Assembly: GCA_049299095.1 (NCBI GenBank)
Contig: JBAQWV010000104.1
Span: 1 to 14,909, forward strand
Direction of reading: 5' to 3'
DNA length: 14,909 nucleotides
From: JAAEKA01 sp049299095
GTDB lineage: Bacteria; Chloroflexota; Anaerolineae; JAAEKA01
Shown: positions 5,728 through 12,266 of the stretch, in pieces
How positions within the stretch are numbered: the stretch's first letter is position 1
Layout of the letters: every line of letters starts with the position of its first letter
Program-made: the position numbers and the translations under genes
Notes under the pieces: generated by a model
The model's input: the letters and a program-made list of their open reading frames with translations, nothing else
What the model was told of the DNA's origin: nothing
The model's database searches: none

Positions 5728-6132
5728 ATGTCCCCGTCGTCGCGTACCGTTCTGGAAGCAAAACGCCTCGGCATCGTCGGCTGCAAACCCACCGACCGTA
5801 TGGACAAAATTGCCCGGCGTATGGCTGATGAAGACATCAGCGCCCTGGTGGTGACCGATGCCAACGGCCACCTGCATGGTATCATCTCGCGCATTGACAT
5901 CCTGCGCGCGTTCGTAGAAACGGACGATTGGCGCGCCCAGACGGTCGAGCAATACATGACGCGCAACGTGATCTCGGTGATGCCCGAAACCACTGTGGAA
6001 GAAACCGCGCGCATCCTCATCGGTCATCATATTCACCGCGTCGTGGTGGTGCGCCCCGAAGAGGGCGGCATGCGGCCTATCGCCGTTGTGTCCGACACCG
6101 ACGTGGTCAATGAGTTGGTCAACGACCGTTAA
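5728..6132 (+). CDS. Protein of two CBS domains
   Basis: This 134-residue protein consists almost wholly of a tandem CBS pair (a Bateman module), with repeats at about 14-70 and 78-134. Typical features are DRMDKIARRMADEDISALVV, LHGIISRIDILRAF, VEQYMTRNVISVMPETTVEE and IAVVSDTDVVNELV. Bateman modules bind adenine nucleotides or related ligands and usually regulate a partner. The start is set by AAGGAGGT (5716-5723) 4 nt upstream. The gene begins 15 nt after the DUF58 stop, so it is in the same operon and may give the MoxR module an energy-state input; that link is inference. A strong hairpin follows the stop. Confidence 0.9.
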   Translation: MSPSSRTVLEAKRLGIVGCKPTDRMDKIARRMADEDISALVVTDANGHLHGIISRIDILRAFVETDDWRAQTVEQYMTRNVISVMPETTVEETARILIGHHIHRVVVVRPEEGGMRPIAVVSDTDVVNELVNDR

Positions 6133-6155
6133 CCGGCGGCTGGTTGTGGCGTCCA

Positions 6156-6180
6156 GGCTGCCAGACAGGTTCTGGCAGCC
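6156..6180 (+). terminator. Strong hairpin after the CBS gene, probable operon end
   Basis: GGCTGCCAGA (6156-6165) and TCTGGCAGCC (6171-6180) form a perfect 10-bp stem over a 5-nt loop, 24 nt after the stop codon. Only three T follow (CCGTTTA), so termination may be partial or factor-assisted, or the hairpin may stabilise the 3' end. The SDR gene starts 25 nt further on with no evident promoter, so some read-through seems likely. Confidence 0.55.
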
Positions 6181-6204
6181 CCGTTTACGCGGACGGAGCG
6201 CACG

Positions 6205-7188
6205 ATGCGCGCCCTGATTACTGGTGTTACGGGGTTTATCGGCAGCCACCTGGCCGAACGACTGTTGGCCGAGGGCATGGCTGTGCGCGGGCTGACGCGT
6301 CGTCCCGCGGACGCGGCCTGGCTGGCTGCGCGCGGGGTCGAGCTGGTCGCGGGCGATCTGGCCCAACCAGCCACGCTGGCTGAGGCCGTCACCGGCTGCG
6401 ATGTTGTCCTGCACGCGGGCGCATGGACCGGTGGCCCCGACCTTGACGACGCGCAGGCGTGGACGGTCAACGTAGCCGCCACTGGCTGGCTGCTGCGCGC
6501 CGCGCAAGCCGCGGGCGTGCAGCGGTTGATCTATTTCAGCAGCGTAGCAGTGTATGGCGTCAACCACGCGGCGGTGCTGGATGAACGCGCCGCCACACCA
6601 CCCGTCGGTCAGTTGTACCCCGACAGCAAAATCGCCGCGGAAACGCTGGTGCGGGCCGCCCACGCCGAAGGACTGGCGACCACGATTATTCGCCCAGCCT
6701 GTACCTACGGCCCGCGCGGCACGGCCTGGACGGTCGGCCCGATCCAGCAAATCAAGCGCGGCAGTCTGGTGCTGCTGGGCAAGGACGCAGGGCTGGTCAA
6801 TCCCGGCTATATTGACAACGTGGTAGACGGGGTCTGGCTGGCGCTGCACAGTCCGGCCGCGGTGGGTGAAACTTTCAACCTATGCGACGGGATAACACTC
6901 ACCTTTCGCGAGTTTTATCTGCGCTATGCGGCAATGCTCGGCCGCCAGCGGCTGCCGGTGCTGCCCGCGTGGGTGGCACGCGGCGCAGTCAGCGCGCCGG
7001 GCCGACTGGCGCGACGACTGCTGGGCAAGCCAGTGCCGGGGCGCTGGAGCTATCATTTTCGCTTTAACCCTAGCCAATTCAGCATTACCCATGCGCAGAC
7101 GTTACTGGGCTACACCCCGCGCGTCAGTTTAGATGAGGGGATGCGCTGCACCGAGGCGTGGCTGCGCGCCGAGGGCTATCTCGCTTGA
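6205..7188 (+). CDS. NAD(P)-dependent epimerase/dehydratase, extended SDR
   Basis: This 327-residue protein is an extended short-chain dehydrogenase. The Rossmann cofactor motif TGVTGFIG spans residues 6-13, GDL follows at 50-52, and the catalytic set is complete with S112/S113 (YFSSVAVYG) and Y138-P-D-S-K142. The C-terminal half contains IIRPACTYGPRG and NPGYIDNVV, typical of substrate-binding segments in sugar epimerases and of 3-beta-hydroxysteroid dehydrogenase-like enzymes. The substrate cannot be read, because family members act on nucleotide sugars, sterols and flavonoids. A GGAG at 6195-6198 lies 6 nt before the ATG. It lies between the CBS gene and a second SDR gene that has its own promoter. 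Confidence 0.88.
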   Translation: MRALITGVTGFIGSHLAERLLAEGMAVRGLTRRPADAAWLAARGVELVAGDLAQPATLAEAVTGCDVVLHAGAWTGGPDLDDAQAWTVNVAATGWLLRAAQAAGVQRLIYFSSVAVYGVNHAAVLDERAATPPVGQLYPDSKIAAETLVRAAHAEGLATTIIRPACTYGPRGTAWTVGPIQQIKRGSLVLLGKDAGLVNPGYIDNVVDGVWLALHSPAAVGETFNLCDGITLTFREFYLRYAAMLGRQRLPVLPAWVARGAVSAPGRLARRLLGKPVPGRWSYHFRFNPSQFSITHAQTLLGYTPRVSLDEGMRCTEAWLRAEGYLA

Positions 7189-7253
7189 CTGCGTAAACCG
7201 GATTACGCTGGATTGCCTAAGCCCGAACAGCTTAACCTTTTCAAGACGCCCCG

Positions 7254-7287
7254 TCTGTACACAGGCGTGCAAACTCCTCTGTATACA
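7254..7287. repeat. Direct repeat TCTGTAYACA with 24-bp period upstream of a promoter
   Basis: TCTGTACACA (7254-7263) and TCTGTATACA (7278-7287) match at 9 of 10 bases and each contains a TGTAyACA near-palindrome. The second copy ends 17 bp before the -35 of the next promoter. Spacing of just over two helical turns places both copies on about the same DNA face, which suits an activator site. The regulator is unknown. Confidence 0.45.
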
Positions 7288-7304
7288 ACCGCTGGCAAAA
7301 TGGT

Positions 7305-7334
7305 TTGAGACTTTGTCCTGCACAATGGTATAAT
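7305..7334 (+). promoter_or_regulatory. Promoter of the SDR-acyltransferase-SCP2 operon
   Basis: TTGAGA (7305-7310), an 18-bp spacer and perfect TATAAT (7329-7334) match consensus at 11 of 12 positions. The expected start site near 7341 gives a leader of about 22 nt before the ATG at 7363. No strong Shine-Dalgarno is visible in that leader. Confidence 0.72.
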
Positions 7335-7362
7335 CTACCACAATCCCAACCGGTCTAACACC

Positions 7363-8418
7363 ATGCAAACCATCGTCATCACCGGCGTCAGCGGCTTTTG
7401 GGGACGCGGCGTAGCCCAGCGTCTCCTGTCTATCCCCGATCTGCACGTCATCGGCCTGGACCAACGCCCCCCCGCAGCAGAGCTGGACGGCCTCAATTTT
7501 ATCAAGGCTGACATCCGCAACCCGCTGCTGGTGGAGCTTTTTCGCGCCGAGCAGGTGAACACCGTGGTGCATTTGGCCTGGCGCGAGCAGGGACGGCGAC
7601 GCGAGGATGACTTCGAAAGTAACGTCCTCGGCGCGATGCAGTTGCTGGGCGCGTGCGTGGATGCGGGGGTGCAGCAGTTCGTCTGGCGCAGCACCACCGC
7701 AGTGTATGGCGCGTCCGCGGAAAACCCGCTGTACATGCCCGAAGAGACGCCACTGGCAGCCCATGCTGACAGCGCCTTCATTCAGGATGCGCTGGAGGTG
7801 GAACGCTTCATCGCTAGCTTTGCGGCAGATTATCCGGCCATGCGCTTCGCCACGCTGCGGCTGGCGAACGTCATCGGTGCGGACGTGGATGGGCCGCTGA
7901 ACCGCCTGCTGCGCCTGCCGGTTTGGCCCGACCTGCTGGGCTTCGATCCGCTTTTTCAGGTGATTGACGCGGAGGATGCCATCGCCGCGCTGACACAGGC
8001 CGCCTTGCAGCCATTCGCTGGGCCGCTGAACGTGGCTGCGGAGGGCGTGGTTTCGCTCGATCAACTGGCGGGCAAGCTGGGCCGCCCCACACTGCCGATC
8101 CTGCACTTGCTGGTGTACTGGAGCCGCCCGCTGGCTGCCAGCCTGCCGGTCAGCCGTCAATGGTTGCGCTGGTTCCCGCTGGAACCCGATTATTTGCGCT
8201 ATCCCTGGATCGGTGACCTCACGCGCATGAGCGCCGAATTCGGCTTTACCCCGTGCTGGAACGCAGAGCAGGCTGTGCAGCGCATGGCGGAAATGCTGCG
8301 GATGCGCAAGTATCAACCCGCAGCCGCCAAACAGCCCTTTGCCGCGGATCACCTGGACGATGTGCTGGTGCGGCGCGGTGCAGCCAGCCAAACACCCGCG
8401 GAGAGTGCCGATCTATGA
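7363..8418 (+). CDS. Atypical extended SDR lacking the catalytic Tyr and Lys
   Basis: This 351-residue protein has the SDR cofactor motif TGVSGFWG (7-14), ADI at about 49-51, VVHLAW at 68-73 and RSTTAVYG (109-116). Where the family has Y-x-x-x-K it has F139-I-Q-D-A143, still followed by LEVERF as in active members. It probably binds NAD(P) but should not perform normal SDR chemistry, so a binding, sensing or structural role is more likely. About 40 C-terminal residues beyond the fold are Ala/Gln/Asp rich. The stop overlaps the acyltransferase start as ATGA, so the two proteins are translationally coupled and may form a complex. SDR-acyltransferase pairs occur in other bacteria, but the partner function here is inference. 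Confidence 0.85.
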   Translation: MQTIVITGVSGFWGRGVAQRLLSIPDLHVIGLDQRPPAAELDGLNFIKADIRNPLLVELFRAEQVNTVVHLAWREQGRRREDDFESNVLGAMQLLGACVDAGVQQFVWRSTTAVYGASAENPLYMPEETPLAAHADSAFIQDALEVERFIASFAADYPAMRFATLRLANVIGADVDGPLNRLLRLPVWPDLLGFDPLFQVIDAEDAIAALTQAALQPFAGPLNVAAEGVVSLDQLAGKLGRPTLPILHLLVYWSRPLAASLPVSRQWLRWFPLEPDYLRYPWIGDLTRMSAEFGFTPCWNAEQAVQRMAEMLRMRKYQPAAAKQPFAADHLDDVLVRRGAASQTPAESADL

Positions 8419-9728
8419 GTGCCTCAGTAGTCGCGTTCTGTCAGGCCCACACCAGCGATGGCCGGCCATGTCCCAATCCCGTGGCCGCGGGCAGCGCCTT
8501 TTGCACGCTGCACAGCGACCAGGACACGCCGCAAGCGCCTTTCAGCGATGCCGACTGGCTGGTGATCGAAGACCGTTCTGCCGCACAGCACCCCGCGCCG
8601 CCACCCGTCCCGCTGGAAAATCAGGCCCCCGACGATGAGTTGTGGGTGGAGGATCGCCTGACGGAGCTGAGCGTCCGCAACAGCGAGCGCGACAACCGAC
8701 TGCGTGCCGAGTTGGCGCGCTTTGCCCACGCGGCGCAGCGGCTGGTACCACCGGGGGCCGAGGTTCTGGTTCCCACCGCGCGGCAAACGCAGCAACTGTT
8801 CAGCCGCATGTTGGGGCCTTTCTTCCCGCACCAGTGGTTGCAGCAAAGCAGTGCCGCGCTGAACCCTGATTTGTGGCGCGGCGCGGGCTATGTGGCCGCG
8901 TATTTGCTGCGTGCGCAGGCCAACAGCGTGCAGCGCCGTCTCACCGGCGACTACGCAATTGACGATTTTGGCCGCGACGAGGGCTTTTTGAGCGTGGTGC
9001 TGCCGCTGGCGCAGTTTATGTATCAGAATTATTGGCGCGTAGAAGTGACCGGCCTGGATCGTGTGCCAGCCAACGGCGCCGGTCTGCTGGTCAGCAATCA
9101 TTCCGGTGTGTTACCTTTTGACGGCGCGATGATTGGCATGGCCGTTTATAACGGCACAGCGCAGCAGCGTTTGCCGCGTGCGCTGGTAGCTTCCTGGTTC
9201 CCCTCGTTGCCTTTTGTGTCCATCTTGCTGCAAAAAACGGGGCAGGTGCAGGCGCATCCTCTGACTGCACAGCGCTTGCTGGCGCGCGACGAATTGGTGA
9301 TCGTCTTCCCCGAGGGCATCAAAGGGGTGGGTAAACCATACCGCGACCGCTATCAGTTGCAACGCTTTGGCCGCGGCGGGTTTATCAAGGTCGCGCTGCA
9401 AACAGGCGCGCCGATTATACCGGTGGCCGTAGTCGGTGCAGAAGAAATTTACCCCATGGTTGGCCGCCTGGACCCGCTGGCACGGCTGCTGGGCATGCCC
9501 TTTTTCCCGCTGACGCCCACCTGGCCGTGGCTGGGGCCGCTGGGGCTGGCCCCGCTGCCCACCAAATGGAGCATTGACTTCGGCGAGCCGATTACGCTGC
9601 ATGACTACGACAGCCGTGCCGCGTCGAATCCGGCTGTGGTGGCGCGCTTGAGCGATCAGGTGCGGATGACGATTCAGCGCATGTTGCTGGAACGTCTGGC
9701 GCGGCGTCGCTCGATCTTTCGCGGCTAA
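8415..9728 (+). CDS. Glycerolipid acyltransferase (LPLAT family) with N-terminal Cys/His cluster
   Basis: This 437-residue protein transfers acyl groups to a glycerolipid or related alcohol. Residues 205-437 form the acyltransferase domain. Its active site is N-H229-S-G-V-L-P-F-D236 (H-x6-D rather than the common H-x4-D), and F298-P-E-G-I-K-G is followed by the RYQLQRFGRGGF and PIIPVAVVGAEEIYP blocks. This pattern is that of the mycobacterial-type LPLAT/MGAT-like branch. The N-terminus adds C9, C19, C30 and H33 in a short C-x9-C-x10-C-x2-H pattern that looks like a small zinc-binding module, followed by a disordered acidic/Pro linker to about residue 75. The start at 8415 is chosen for the ATGA overlap with the upstream gene. 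The frame is open to 8253, but that would lie inside the neighbour. The acceptor lipid is unknown. Confidence 0.88.
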   Translation: MSASVVAFCQAHTSDGRPCPNPVAAGSAFCTLHSDQDTPQAPFSDADWLVIEDRSAAQHPAPPPVPLENQAPDDELWVEDRLTELSVRNSERDNRLRAELARFAHAAQRLVPPGAEVLVPTARQTQQLFSRMLGPFFPHQWLQQSSAALNPDLWRGAGYVAAYLLRAQANSVQRRLTGDYAIDDFGRDEGFLSVVLPLAQFMYQNYWRVEVTGLDRVPANGAGLLVSNHSGVLPFDGAMIGMAVYNGTAQQRLPRALVASWFPSLPFVSILLQKTGQVQAHPLTAQRLLARDELVIVFPEGIKGVGKPYRDRYQLQRFGRGGFIKVALQTGAPIIPVAVVGAEEIYPMVGRLDPLARLLGMPFFPLTPTWPWLGPLGLAPLPTKWSIDFGEPITLHDYDSRAASNPAVVARLSDQVRMTIQRMLLERLARRRSIFRG

Positions 9729-9776
9729 GCTGTCGCGAGCTGTTTTTCCATCCTTGTCCCCTGTCAGGAGACCACG

Positions 9777-10181
9777 ATGCCCGTTTATCAAACTGCTGAT
9801 GATTTTTACACGGTTTTGCGTGCCGGTTTTGGTGAGTTGGCTGCGGATCCGCACACCTTGGCCGATTTTCAGCGTCGTCGTATGACGGTGCAAATCCGTA
9901 CCACAAATCCGGAAACGATCACGGTGATTGACGGCAAAGCGTCGCCCGCGGCGTTTTCTTTCGGCGCATCCAACCAGCGCGCGGATTTAAGCTTGGTGCT
10001 GCCAGCCGATTTATTCCACAGTATTTTGTTGGGCGAAACAGGAGTACGAGCCGCGTTTACGTCGGGGAATGTACAGGTGGACGGCAATATCTTTCGTGCG
10101 TTGCAACTGACCGATTTGTTTCGCCAAATTCAGCGGGTTTACCCGCGCATTTGGCAGGCGCAGCGCGATGCCGCGGCTTAG
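9777..10181 (+). CDS. SCP2-type sterol/lipid carrier domain protein
   Basis: This 134-residue protein appears to be a single SCP2 fold, a hydrophobic cavity that binds fatty acyl, sterol or other lipids. Visible features are an N-terminal helix (YQTADDFYTVLRAGF), the strand block RMTVQIRTTNPETITVIDG, a strand/helix block around LSLVLPADLFHSILLGE, and the FTSGNVQVDGNIFRALQL segment that corresponds to the conserved G-x-(v/i)-x-v-x-G-(d/n) region of the family. It starts 48 nt after the acyltransferase stop with AGGAG (9766-9770) in place, so it belongs to the same operon and may carry the acyl product or substrate. Its stop codon overlaps that of the patatin gene on the other strand. Confidence 0.75.
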   Translation: MPVYQTADDFYTVLRAGFGELAADPHTLADFQRRRMTVQIRTTNPETITVIDGKASPAAFSFGASNQRADLSLVLPADLFHSILLGETGVRAAFTSGNVQVDGNIFRALQLTDLFRQIQRVYPRIWQAQRDAAA

Positions 10182-11437
10182 TTGAGGCGGTCAAGCTGCT
10201 GGTCGAGTGTGTCCAGCGTGTGACGAAGGGTGTCCACAAGCCGGTTACCTGATGAGGGAAGTGCCGGCTTGGCTTCGTTGTCGGGCTGCACACCTTCGAG
10301 AATGCGCTGGACAACGGCGGTTTCGTGATGCGCCTGGCTCATCTCAACCAGATCGGCCAGGACTGCTTTGCGCGAAATGCGAATGCCATAGCGCGCCAGT
10401 GTGTCCTTGAAGTTTTCGTAGTCGCCAGCCAGGTCAACGCTAACCGAACGATAGCCATGCTCTGCAATCGTGATGCGGTCTTTCAGGCGCATGATATTGG
10501 CGAAGAACATCATGGCGTCGTTGGCCTGGGGTTCGATCAGAATAATGTCCACATCGGGGTGCCGGCGCTGAAGCTGCTTGATCTGGTATTTCAAACCGGA
10601 GTGGAGTAGCACGCGCGTGGCCTGTGCGCTGACCGCTTCCAGGCCGCGTTCGCTGATCAGCTTGCCGTTTTTGTTCAACTCGGCGTTGTCGAATGGCACC
10701 AGCGAGTTGATGCACACCACCAGCTTGGCCCCCTGCTCAATAGCCAAATCCAGGCTGGCATTGCCGCGAATGCCGCCATCAATGTATTCTTTGTCCCCGA
10801 TGCGGTACGGACGGTAGACAACGGGCACAGCGGATGAAGCAGCGACCGCTTCGGAGATGTGGATGGCGGGGGTTTGACTTGAGAACACCGCCCGCGAGCC
10901 GTCGCCCAACTGCGTAGCGATGATATACAGTTCTTTTTCGAGCTGATCAAAGCGATCAGGCAGCCCCATCAGGTCCAAGCCTTCCTGCACCCACTGCGCA
11001 TACGAGCTATTGTCGTAGATACCGGATGGCAACGCCGTGCCCAGGCCGGTGAAGATAAGGTCGAGAATAGAAAGGCGGCCGCGGCTGAGCAGCGCATCCA
11101 CTCCTGTGCCCACCAGCCGCCGCGGTAGTCCCAGCCCGCGGCGCAGAAATTCACGCGTATTCAGTCGGAACAAATGCTTGGTTTCCGGGAATGACACCAA
11201 GGGGTGGCGCGAGTTGACCACGCGCATCAGATCGGTGGAGGAAACCCCATTTGCCAGAAAAGAGGACACCAGCGCGCCCGCGCTGGTGCCAACATAGATA
11301 TCGAAATCGTTGACTGTGCGGTTGACCAGAAGTTCGTCAATGGCACGCAGGGCGCCGATCTCATAGACCGCGCCGCTGACACCACCACCAGCTAAAACCA
11401 ATGCAGTACGGACGGAACCTAGTTTCTTGCTGTCCAT
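10178..11437 (-). CDS. Patatin-like phospholipase
   Basis: This 419-residue serine lipase has the complete patatin catalytic dyad. The oxyanion loop is GGGVSG (17-22), the nucleophile elbow is G50-T-S52-A-G, and the catalytic Asp is D220-G-G in YIDGGIRGN. Domain residues run from about 11 to 235. The remaining 185 residues contain a helical region (YRSVSVDLAGDYENFKDTL) and a C-terminal amphipathic stretch that could contact a lipid surface. The start has GAGG at 11448-11445, 7 nt before the ATG. It lies 44 nt after the phaR stop, so the two are probably cotranscribed. Patatins hydrolyse phospholipids, and some act on storage lipids. Given its phasin and PhaR neighbours, a granule hydrolase is a fair guess. 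No signal peptide is visible. Confidence 0.9.
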   Translation of the reverse strand: MDSKKLGSVRTALVLAGGGVSGAVYEIGALRAIDELLVNRTVNDFDIYVGTSAGALVSSFLANGVSSTDLMRVVNSRHPLVSFPETKHLFRLNTREFLRRGLGLPRRLVGTGVDALLSRGRLSILDLIFTGLGTALPSGIYDNSSYAQWVQEGLDLMGLPDRFDQLEKELYIIATQLGDGSRAVFSSQTPAIHISEAVAASSAVPVVYRPYRIGDKEYIDGGIRGNASLDLAIEQGAKLVVCINSLVPFDNAELNKNGKLISERGLEAVSAQATRVLLHSGLKYQIKQLQRRHPDVDIILIEPQANDAMMFFANIMRLKDRITIAEHGYRSVSVDLAGDYENFKDTLARYGIRISRKAVLADLVEMSQAHHETAVVQRILEGVQPDNEAKPALPSSGNRLVDTLRHTLDTLDQQLDRLN

Positions 11438-11481
11438 AAAGCAACCTCAGTTTCTATCTGCCGCACACAATTCTAAAGCGT

Positions 11482-12057
11482 TTATTCCTCGGCTTCGGTG
11501 GCCTCGGAGGTGAGGAGTAAATCCAGCGCTTGATTGAGCTGTTCAAGCTGCTGCTGCAAGTTCACCACGTCCAGGCGCGACGGCATGTTCAGACGATGGA
11601 GCGCAGCCTCAACGCTGGTATCCACTAGGCGCGGGTCAACCAACCCAGCCAAGCGTTCGCGGCTCAACTCTTCGCGCAGACGGGTCGCTTCTTCTTCGGC
11701 CATTTCACCCCGGCGCACCAAAGCCTCAATACGCTGATCTACCTCGGCTTCCAGTGCCTTAACCGCGTGCAACGATGCCTGAAAAGAACGTTTGACGTAG
11801 CCAAAGGTGTCGCCACCCGCGCGGATCAGATTCGCCAGCAGCAGGTTGGGCAGATACGCGCCGTCCTTCTTTTCATGCTCGAAGATAATCTGCGACAGCG
11901 TAACGCCGGTGAGATCCTCGCCCGTTTCATGGTCGCGCACTTCCACATCATAGCCATCCCGAATCAGATCGGCGATGCTGTCGAGCGTGATATAGCGCTT
12001 GGCTTCGGTGTTATAAAGTTTGCGATTTGGGTATCGTTTAATCAGAACAGTTGGCAT
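11482..12057 (-). CDS. phaR: PhaR-type polyhydroxyalkanoate regulator with phasin-like C-terminus
   Basis: This 191-residue protein starts with the PhaR/PHB-accumulation DNA-binding domain: IKRYPNRKLYNTEAKRYITL at 6-25, then ADLIRDGYDVEVRD at 29-42 and GEDLTGVTLSQIIFE at 46-60. Known PhaR proteins repress phasin and phaR genes and are released when they bind polyester granules. Residues 100-180 are helical and carry RGEMAEEEATRLREELSRER (116-135) and L156-N-M-P-S-R-L-D-V, both matching motifs in the neighbouring phasin, so this half looks phasin-like. The start at 12057 has AGGAG at 12070-12066. The frame extends to 12135, but the promoter TATAAT lies inside that stretch. It is cotranscribed with the patatin gene. 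Confidence 0.87.
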   Translation of the reverse strand: MPTVLIKRYPNRKLYNTEAKRYITLDSIADLIRDGYDVEVRDHETGEDLTGVTLSQIIFEHEKKDGAYLPNLLLANLIRAGGDTFGYVKRSFQASLHAVKALEAEVDQRIEALVRRGEMAEEEATRLREELSRERLAGLVDPRLVDTSVEAALHRLNMPSRLDVVNLQQQLEQLNQALDLLLTSEATEAEE

Positions 12058-12076
12058 TGCAGGTACTCCTGACCAA

Positions 12077-12106
12077 ATTATACCGCGCTGTGTCAAATGT
12101 GTCCAA
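12077..12106 (-). promoter_or_regulatory. phaR promoter carrying a tandem TGTGTCMAA repeat
   Basis: The minus strand has TTGGAC (12106-12101), an 18-bp spacer and perfect TATAAT (12082-12077), with transcription expected near 12070. The -35 lies inside a tandem 9-mer: TGTGTCAAA (12089-12097) and TGTGTCCAA (12098-12106) on the plus strand. The 12-mer AATGTGTCCAAT (12096-12107) recurs upstream of the phasin gene. CCGCGCTG (12083-12090) and CAGCGCGG (12123-12130) form a wider 8-bp inverted repeat around the -35. A regulator bound here would block RNA polymerase. Confidence 0.55.
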
Positions 12107-12130
12107 TAGATAGCAGTCCATCCAGCGCGG

Positions 12131-12195
12131 GCCAAAAAGAAAAACGCCGGAAGAGCCGAGGTATATTTCCCCTGCTTGCTACCGGCGCTTTTGGC
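12131..12195 (-). terminator. Probable terminator of the phasin gene
   Basis: On the minus strand, CGCCGG (12187-12182) pairs with CCGGCG (12150-12145), followed by TTTTTCTTTTT (12144-12134). The loop is long (31 nt), so the structure is less compact than a usual terminator. An outer pairing of GCCAAAA (12195-12189) with TTTTGGC (12137-12131) would sequester part of the T-tract. The element lies between the phasin and phaR genes and suggests they are separate transcripts. Confidence 0.5.
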
Positions 12196-12266
12196 TGGAA
12201 AGTCTCAGGATGCGGCGAACGATGTCCTGGAAAAGGGAGACATCATCGTTGATGCACGGTTCAAGA

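Noticed and set aside
5614..6849. 411-codon minus-strand frame opposite DUF58, CBS and SDR genes
   Set aside because: It spans three well-supported plus-strand genes and their intergenic hairpin, with low-complexity composition and no motif.
7191..7208. 6-bp hairpin GCGTAA/TTACGC after the first SDR gene
   Set aside because: It has no T-run and a short stem; too weak to call a terminator.
7129..8391. 420-codon minus-strand frame opposite the second SDR
   Set aside because: It runs through the plus-strand promoter and SDR gene and has no motif; a GC-rich shadow.
8253..8414. N-terminal extension of the acyltransferase
   Set aside because: It would overlap the SDR gene by 166 nt; the ATGA overlap start at 8415 is far more plausible and begins the Cys/His module.
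9726..9745. Weak hairpin plus five T after the acyltransferase
   Set aside because: The stem has only 3-4 bp, and the SCP2 gene starts 48 nt after the stop with its own ribosome binding site, so an operon is more likely than termination.
9111..9893. 260-codon minus-strand frame opposite the acyltransferase
   Set aside because: It is antisense to conserved acyltransferase motifs and has a His/Gln-rich composition typical of shadows.
12058..12135. 26-residue extension of PhaR
   Set aside because: It would include the predicted promoter; the conserved domain begins at 12057 with a proper ribosome binding site.
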